Origin: JBGSWC01 sp041752635
GTDB lineage: Bacteria; Planctomycetota; Planctomycetia; Pirellulales; Lacipirellulaceae
Direction: 5' to 3'
Assembly (NCBI GenBank): GCA_041752635.1
Contig: JBGSWC010000139.1
Coordinates: 1-10,957, forward strand
DNA length: 10,957 bases
Part shown: piece by piece, positions 7,072-10,957 of the stretch
Layout: the number at the start of each line of letters is the position of its first letter
Position numbering within the stretch: the stretch's first letter is position 1
Program-made: the position numbers and the translations under genes
The notes under the pieces: generated by a model
What the model was told of the DNA's origin: nothing
Seen by the model: only the letters and a program-made list of their open reading frames with translations
Database searches by the model: none

Positions 7072-8832
7072 ATGCCCAAATCGCCCTCGCTAGCCGAGCG
7101 TCTCGCCGTTCTTTATCCTGATCACGCTAGCGAATTAGCCGCGCGAATAGAATCTCTGATCGAAGCCAAACGGCAAGAGTCGCCGACGACCTCAGGCGAT
7201 GCCTCGGCAGTCGAAGCTCCCACGAAAGTCCACCGCCCCGCATTATCTGAGCGGGATGTTGTGCTGATCACCTATGCCGACCAAATTTGCGGCAACGGCT
7301 CCTCGCCCTTGGCGAAACTTTCACAGTGGCTCCGCGATACCGAGCTCGACGAACTGTTTGGTGTCGTGCACCTGTTGCCGTTTTGCCCTTGGTCGTCGGA
7401 CGACGGGTTTTCGGTCATCGATTACCTCGAGGTCGATCCCAAAGCGGGCACGTGGGACGACATTGCAAAGTTGAGCGAGCAGGTCGACTTGATGTTCGAC
7501 CTTGTGCTCAATCACATCTCGCAAGAAAGCGATTGGTTCCGCCGCTACAAGCAGGGCGAAGAACCCTTCACGCGTTATTTTATCGAAGTCGACAGCAACT
7601 TCGATACGTCGCAAGTCGTCAGGCCACGCAGTTTGCCTTTGGTCACCTCGCTCATGACCACCCGCGGCACACGTGACGTTTGGACGACCTTCAGCGACGA
7701 CCAGATGGATCTCAACTATGCCGAACCCGATCTGATGGTCGCGATGCTCGACGTGCTGCTCGAATACGCCAAGCGCGGCGCGCGCATCATTCGCCTCGAC
7801 GCCATCGCCTATCTGTGGAAAACAAGCGGTACCACCTGCATACATTTGCCCGAGACACACGCGGCGGTCAAGCTGATGCGCGATGTCGTGACCGCAGTTT
7901 ACCCTGGCACACTGCTGTTGACCGAGACCAATGTGCCGCACGCCGAAAACGTTGCCTATTTCGGCGATGGCGACGAAGCGCACATGGTCTATCAGTTCAG
8001 CCTGCCTCCGCTATTGGTCGATGCGTTTGTGCATGGCGACGCGGTGTGGCTCAAAAAGTGGCTCAGCGAACTTGCTCCGCCGCCACCAGGTTGCACCTAT
8101 TTCAATTTTACCGCCAGCCACGACGGCATCGGTGTTCGCCCGCTCGAAGGGCTTGTGCCCGACGACCGTTTCAATCGCATGGTCGACGCGATGCGCGATC
8201 GGGGCGGGCTCGTCGGCACACGCCGCCAGCCCGATGGTGCCGATGTACCTTATGAACTGAACATCAGCTACGTCGACGCTTTGTCGCCGACGGCGATGAC
8301 ACGCAAGTCCGACGCCGAACTCCACGCCCGACGGTTCCTCACCACCCAAGCGGTGATGCTCGCCCTGCAGGGCATGCCAGCCGTTTACATTCACAGCCTC
8401 GTCGGGAGCCAAAACGACACAGCCGGCGCGACCGAGAGCGGCATCAACCGCCGCATCAACCGCCGCAAGTTCGACCGCCAAGGCATCGACGCCCAAGTGG
8501 CCGACATCACGTCGCTCTCGGGCATGATTTATTCGGGATACAAACGTCTGCTCGCGACGCGCTGCGAAGTTGCCGCCTTCCACCCCGAAGCCGATCAAGC
8601 GGTTGTCGCCGACACCCCCGACGAAGTGCTGGCCTTCACACGCACAAGCATCGACGGCAAGCAAGAGGTTTTGGTGCTGGCGAACTTTGGCGACGAACCG
8701 ATATCGGTAAAAGCGATCGACATGTTCGGGAAAGACAGGAAGAAGGTACGCGGATTGCTCGAAAACATCGAGCAGAAAACTGGCAGCGTCGAACTGCCAC
8801 CCGGTGGATGTGCTTGGCTACTGGCCGAATAG
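7072..8832 (+). CDS. GH13_18 sugar phosphorylase, probably glucosylglycerate phosphorylase
   Basis: Members of GH13 subfamily 18 use phosphate to split alpha-glucosides, giving alpha-glucose 1-phosphate and a free acceptor. This 586-residue protein has the full set of catalytic residues: nucleophile D243 in IIRLDAIAYLWK, acid/base E285 in TETNVPH and transition-state stabiliser D351 in FTASHDGIG. Other subfamily stretches are VVLITYADQ (63-71), LPFCPWSSDDGFSVIDY (102-118), WTTFSDDQMDLNY (204-216) and INRRINRRKF (458-467). From memory these resemble E. coli YcjM (glucosylglycerate phosphorylase) more than sucrose phosphorylase, which suggests D-glycerate as acceptor; glucosylglycerol or sucrose cannot be excluded. 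A low-complexity linker (about residues 37-56) separates an N-terminal helix from the barrel. The ATG has only a weak GAG-type ribosome binding site; a small hairpin (TGGTTC 7039-7044 with GAACCA 7054-7059) precedes it. It ends the block and faces the toxin-antitoxin genes across 22 bases. Confidence 0.9.
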   Translation: MPKSPSLAERLAVLYPDHASELAARIESLIEAKRQESPTTSGDASAVEAPTKVHRPALSERDVVLITYADQICGNGSSPLAKLSQWLRDTELDELFGVVHLLPFCPWSSDDGFSVIDYLEVDPKAGTWDDIAKLSEQVDLMFDLVLNHISQESDWFRRYKQGEEPFTRYFIEVDSNFDTSQVVRPRSLPLVTSLMTTRGTRDVWTTFSDDQMDLNYAEPDLMVAMLDVLLEYAKRGARIIRLDAIAYLWKTSGTTCIHLPETHAAVKLMRDVVTAVYPGTLLLTETNVPHAENVAYFGDGDEAHMVYQFSLPPLLVDAFVHGDAVWLKKWLSELAPPPPGCTYFNFTASHDGIGVRPLEGLVPDDRFNRMVDAMRDRGGLVGTRRQPDGADVPYELNISYVDALSPTAMTRKSDAELHARRFLTTQAVMLALQGMPAVYIHSLVGSQNDTAGATESGINRRINRRKFDRQGIDAQVADITSLSGMIYSGYKRLLATRCEVAAFHPEADQAVVADTPDEVLAFTRTSIDGKQEVLVLANFGDEPISVKAIDMFGKDRKKVRGLLENIEQKTGSVELPPGGCAWLLAE

Positions 8833-8854
8833 TCGTCGCCACTGCAGTCTGAGT

Positions 8855-9223
8855 CTACCCGACTTCAATCGGCGGAAAAGCAATCCACGAGGCGTCTCTC
8901 AACTGAAATGCTCGGCCGCTGATTTCAGACTCGCCGACTGTCATAAACAACCACTTCAGCCGACTAACAATGGCTTCGCGATTGGGTTGCTTGAGTGCAA
9001 TGACGATCAGTCCAGCATGGTGCGGATGAGAGTGGCGAAGCGTATGAAAAAAGTCGCGATCTGTGGTCAAGAGCACCGCACCGATCGATTTCGCATATTC
9101 AATCAGCGCTATATCCGTCGCACCCTCAAGTTCGGTTCCACGTGGATCGACCCAGTCAAATCCATTGTCTTCGAGCAAATCGGTCGCCGACTTCGGAAAG
9201 TTTTCGTCGAGTAGGAACTTCAT
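8855..9223 (-). CDS. DUF5615 PIN-like protein (probable toxin)
   Basis: This 122-residue protein starts MKFLLDENFP, with the acidic cluster D6-E7-N8 that opens DUF5615 (Mut7-C/PIN-like) domains. G34 and D37 in EGATDIAL and the second acidic cluster LLTTDRDF (D55, D57) follow, then HHAGLIVIAL (68-77), completing the usual pattern. PIN-like folds of this group are thought to be metal-dependent ribonucleases acting as toxins. The start overlaps the stop of the DUF433 gene by four bases (ATGA on the minus strand), so translation is coupled with the antitoxin made first. The family and the arrangement are clear; nuclease activity of this copy is inferred. It is convergent with the phosphorylase gene and no terminator hairpin is visible in the 22-base gap. 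Confidence 0.88.
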   Translation of the reverse strand: MKFLLDENFPKSATDLLEDNGFDWVDPRGTELEGATDIALIEYAKSIGAVLLTTDRDFFHTLRHSHPHHAGLIVIALKQPNREAIVSRLKWLFMTVGESEISGRAFQLRDASWIAFPPIEVG

Positions 9224-9447
9224 GTGACTGGTTCGTAGTCGGCGATTTGGTAGGAGCTAAGCTCGCTCGCAAACGCGAGAGCGGCAAAAATATCCTCCCG
9301 CGACACATTTGGATAATCAACGAGAACGTCGTCGATTGAGTCGCCTCCAGCAAGCGCACCGAGGAGCGTCGAAACTAGCACGCGAGTACCCTTGATAACG
9401 GGTTTACCGTGGCAAGTGTCTGGTTGAATCGAAATTCTGTCGTTCAT
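9220..9447 (-). CDS. DUF433 protein (probable antitoxin)
   Basis: This 75-residue protein contains the DUF433 pattern: HGKPVIKGTRVLV (13-25), a glycine-rich turn LAGGDSIDDVL (32-42), DYPNVSREDIFAAL (44-57) and a final helix AFASEL. The family has a winged-helix-like DNA-binding fold and is commonly encoded just upstream of DUF5615 toxins, as here. It would bind its partner and probably repress its own promoter. The frame is open back to 9516, but the ATG at 9447 is chosen because the family homology begins there and because the predicted promoter (9488-9516) lies upstream of it, which would exclude the longer form. The ribosome binding site is weak (GGA about 11 bases upstream). Confidence 0.9.
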   Translation of the reverse strand: MNDRISIQPDTCHGKPVIKGTRVLVSTLLGALAGGDSIDDVLVDYPNVSREDIFAALAFASELSSYQIADYEPVT

Positions 9448-9475
9448 GTCATAGTTCCAAAAGCAATGAAGCGGC

Positions 9476-9490
9476 GCTACTGACAGTAGC
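9476..9490. promoter_or_regulatory. Candidate operator 1 (GCTAC-N5-GTAGC)
   Basis: This is a perfect 7-1-7 palindrome, GCTACTG-A-CAGTAGC. It overlaps the last bases of the predicted -10 box and the expected transcription start of the DUF433-DUF5615 pair, a position where a bound repressor would block RNA polymerase. The same GCTAC-N5-GTAGC dyad occurs again at 9541-9555. Confidence 0.6.
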
Positions 9491-9516
9491 ATACACGTCG
9501 ACCGACGCCGAGCCAA
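9488..9516 (-). promoter_or_regulatory. Promoter of the DUF433-DUF5615 pair
   Basis: Read on the minus strand, TTGGCT (9516-9511) and TATGCT (9493-9488) are separated by exactly 17 bases. Each matches four of six consensus bases. Transcription would begin near 9481, giving a leader of about 34 bases to the ATG at 9447. The palindrome at 9476-9490 covers its downstream edge. Confidence 0.5.
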
Positions 9517-9539
9517 CTTCGCTCTAAGCTCGCACTCAA

Positions 9540-9556
9540 CGCTACTACTGGTAGCG
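9540..9556. promoter_or_regulatory. Candidate operator 2 (GCTAC-N5-GTAGC)
   Basis: CGCTAC (9540-9545) and GTAGCG (9551-9556) form a dyad around a 5-base spacer. Its core has the same half-sites and spacing as the palindrome at 9476-9490, 65 bases away, about six helical turns. It lies upstream of the -35 box, so it could serve as a second site for cooperative binding of the same repressor. Confidence 0.5.
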
Positions 9557-9604
9557 GCGCGAATGGGCCTCGGGCTTATGGAAGTAGGGTCTGCTTCGCT
9601 CGGG

Positions 9605-9669
9605 CGTTAGTAAAGAATATTACGAAATGCTTTACTAGCGGCACAGCCTCGTAAAGTCGGCTTTACTAG
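9605..9669. repeat. Cluster of TTTACTA hairpin repeats
   Basis: The 10-base word GCTTTACTAG occurs twice (9629-9638 and 9660-9669, 31 bases apart), and its complement TAGTAAAG lies at 9608-9615. This gives an 11-bp hairpin with one wobble pair (arms 9605-9615 and 9630-9640, 14-base loop) and a 6-bp hairpin GTAAAG-TCGG-CTTTAC (9651-9666). No T-run follows, so these are not plain terminators. The rest of the 463-base gap 9448-9910 shows no gene beyond the operators and promoter listed separately. Confidence 0.55.
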
Positions 9670-9910
9670 TGAATCCCTCGGATTTCTCGCGCGATTGTCC
9701 TGCGCCCTCGAATTTCGCTGGAAGAATGACTGTCACCCGACTCATCCGCGACTAATCTGTAGAGCGATTCACTTCAAATCCTCACGCGAACTTAGCGCGT
9801 TCTTCATGGAGTTGGCGTACGATCTCGACTCATCGACGACTAAAGGTTCACGAGAGGGCCTCGTGAGCATCGGCACCGGACGACACCCCTGCAAAGAGCG
9901 AGATGATCTA

Positions 9911-10957
9911 ATGACGAAAATGCTTAGCCTGGCCACTCTGATGGCCTTCAGTTTGAACGCCGCTACCGCTCTAGCGGAAATTCGCATTACCGAATGGATG
10001 TATTCTGGCAACGGTGGCGAGTTTATCGAGCTGACCAATGTCGGCAACACCCCCATCGACATGAACGGGTGGAGCTACGACGACGACAGCCGCCTGCCCG
10101 GCGAGTTCGATCTCTCTGGGTTCAATCTGCTCCAGCCGGGTGAATCGGCCGTTTTCACCGAAGATCCGGCCGAAGTGTTCCGCACGACCTGGAAACTCGG
10201 TCCCCAGGTGAAGATCATCGGTGACCTTGGCCTACCGAACGCCAACGGAATTGGCCGCAGCGACGCGCTCGTGCTATTTGACGCCAGCAGCAACATTGTC
10301 GACCAACTCGTTTATGGCGATCAAGATTTTCCCGGTACCATTCGAACCAATGGTATAAGTGGTTCGGTTTCAGGGCCGGGCGCCGCACAGAACGATCCCG
10401 TCGCGTGGTCCTTTGCCGCCAGTGGCGACGTACAAGGTTCGTATCAAGCGATGAGCGGAGATATCGGTAGCCCCGGTACCTTTACCACCGTAGGATCGCT
10501 CCCCGCTACCCTTCCGAGCCTCGTCATCACCGAATACATGTATACCGGCGAGGGGGGTGAGTTTATCGAGTTCACCAATCTGTCTGACCAGCCCGTTGAT
10601 GTCACTGGCTGGGCCTTTGATGACAACAACTTCGGCACAGGCTATGTTGCGCCATTCGACATCAGCGCATTTGGCACCATCGCGCCCGGCGAAGCCGTCA
10701 TCCTCACCGAAGCTGCCGAGGCAGCATTCCGGAGTGACTGGAGCCTCGACCCGTCGGTGAAGGTCATTGGCGATTATGCCCTGGCAAACGGCGGCAATAT
10801 CGGCCGCGCCGACGAAATCAACATCTACGACGCCAATCAAGAACTCGCCGATCGACTTAACTACGGTGACCAGGATTTTCCCGGTTCAATTCGCACTCAA
10901 GAGATCAGTGGCAATCCAATTGCCCCCAGCGTCTTGGGCACGAATGACGTAACGCAA
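9911..10957 (+). CDS. Secreted lamin-tail (LTD) domain protein, 3' end outside window
   Basis: The reading frame runs to the last base without a stop, giving 349 residues of an incomplete protein. It begins with a Sec-type signal peptide (basic start, hydrophobic core, ATALA with likely cleavage after A22). Two lamin-tail domains follow, at about residues 23-150 and 203-335. Each begins with an ITEWMYSG or ITEYMYTG strand and GGEFIE, passes through LQPGES or IAPGEA, and ends in GDQDFPG and an IRT segment. The copies align about 180 residues apart. LTD domains are beta-sandwiches found in bacterial secreted and surface proteins, often with nucleases or anchoring domains; the function here is unknown. 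A C-terminal anchor such as PEP-CTERM or dockerin may lie beyond the window. The frame is also open upstream to an ATG at 9806, but 9911 is preferred because it puts the signal peptide first. The ribosome binding site is weak. Confidence 0.87.
   Translation, partial: MTKMLSLATLMAFSLNAATALAEIRITEWMYSGNGGEFIELTNVGNTPIDMNGWSYDDDSRLPGEFDLSGFNLLQPGESAVFTEDPAEVFRTTWKLGPQVKIIGDLGLPNANGIGRSDALVLFDASSNIVDQLVYGDQDFPGTIRTNGISGSVSGPGAAQNDPVAWSFAASGDVQGSYQAMSGDIGSPGTFTTVGSLPATLPSLVITEYMYTGEGGEFIEFTNLSDQPVDVTGWAFDDNNFGTGYVAPFDISAFGTIAPGEAVILTEAAEAAFRSDWSLDPSVKVIGDYALANGGNIGRADEINIYDANQELADRLNYGDQDFPGSIRTQEISGNPIAPSVLGTNDVTQ

Noticed and set aside
8441..8464. Perfect 12-base tandem repeat (GCATCAACCGCC twice)
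   Set aside because: It encodes INRRINRR, which corresponds to a conserved stretch of GH13_18 phosphorylases, so it reflects protein constraint rather than a DNA element.
7321..8664. Long minus-strand open frames (7321-7983 and 8011-8664)
   Set aside because: They lie wholly inside the GH13_18 gene, show no family pattern, and result from the strong codon bias of the plus-strand gene.
9605..9669. CRISPR-like array
   Set aside because: The repeated word is only about 10 bases, occurs twice directly, and there is no regular spacer or cas gene.
9806..9910. N-terminal extension of the LTD gene from the ATG at 9806
   Set aside because: The frame is open, but the extension would bury the clear signal peptide that begins at 9911.

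Overview
The window looks like a chromosomal segment from a planctomycete, most likely of the Pirellulales type. The clearest marker is the pairing of a DUF1559 prepilin-like protein (N-terminal GFTLVE motif, C-terminal H-X9-DG motif) with a small carboxypeptidase-regulatory-like lipoprotein; both families are greatly expanded in Planctomycetes. Moderately high GC, weak Shine-Dalgarno sequences and a REP-like inverted repeat fit this. The assignment rests on gene content, not on an alignment.

Layout, left to right on the plus strand: (1) 203-1645, the DUF1559 protein and the lipoprotein. (2) 1646-1946, a non-coding gap with nested inverted repeats near the lipoprotein stop and a well-spaced promoter just before the next gene. 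(3) 1947-8832, five co-oriented carbohydrate genes: a GT-B glycosyltransferase, a HAD-family hydrolase coupled to it by a GTGA overlap, a 28-bp-arm inverted repeat, a second GT-B glycosyltransferase, a transaldolase with its own strong ribosome binding site, and a GH13_18 sugar phosphorylase resembling glucosylglycerate phosphorylase (E. coli YcjM). (4) 8855-9447, minus strand, a DUF433-DUF5615 (PIN-like) toxin-antitoxin type pair with an ATGA overlap, its own promoter, and two matching GCTAC-N5-GTAGC dyads that look like autoregulatory operators. (5) 9448-9910, non-coding, with those operators and a cluster of TTTACTA hairpin repeats. (6) 9911 to the window end, the start of a secreted protein with two tandem lamin-tail (LTD) domains, cut off by the window edge.

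The metabolic block is the most interesting part. Two retaining-type glycosyltransferases and a HAD enzyme could build a small glycoside or glycolipid head group. The phosphorylase could break a glucoside down to glucose 1-phosphate plus an acceptor such as glycerate, and the transaldolase would connect to central sugar phosphates. This suggests a compatible-solute or storage-glycoside cycle with synthesis and recovery side by side, but substrates cannot be read from sequence alone. No RNA genes, CRISPR array or insertion sequence were seen.
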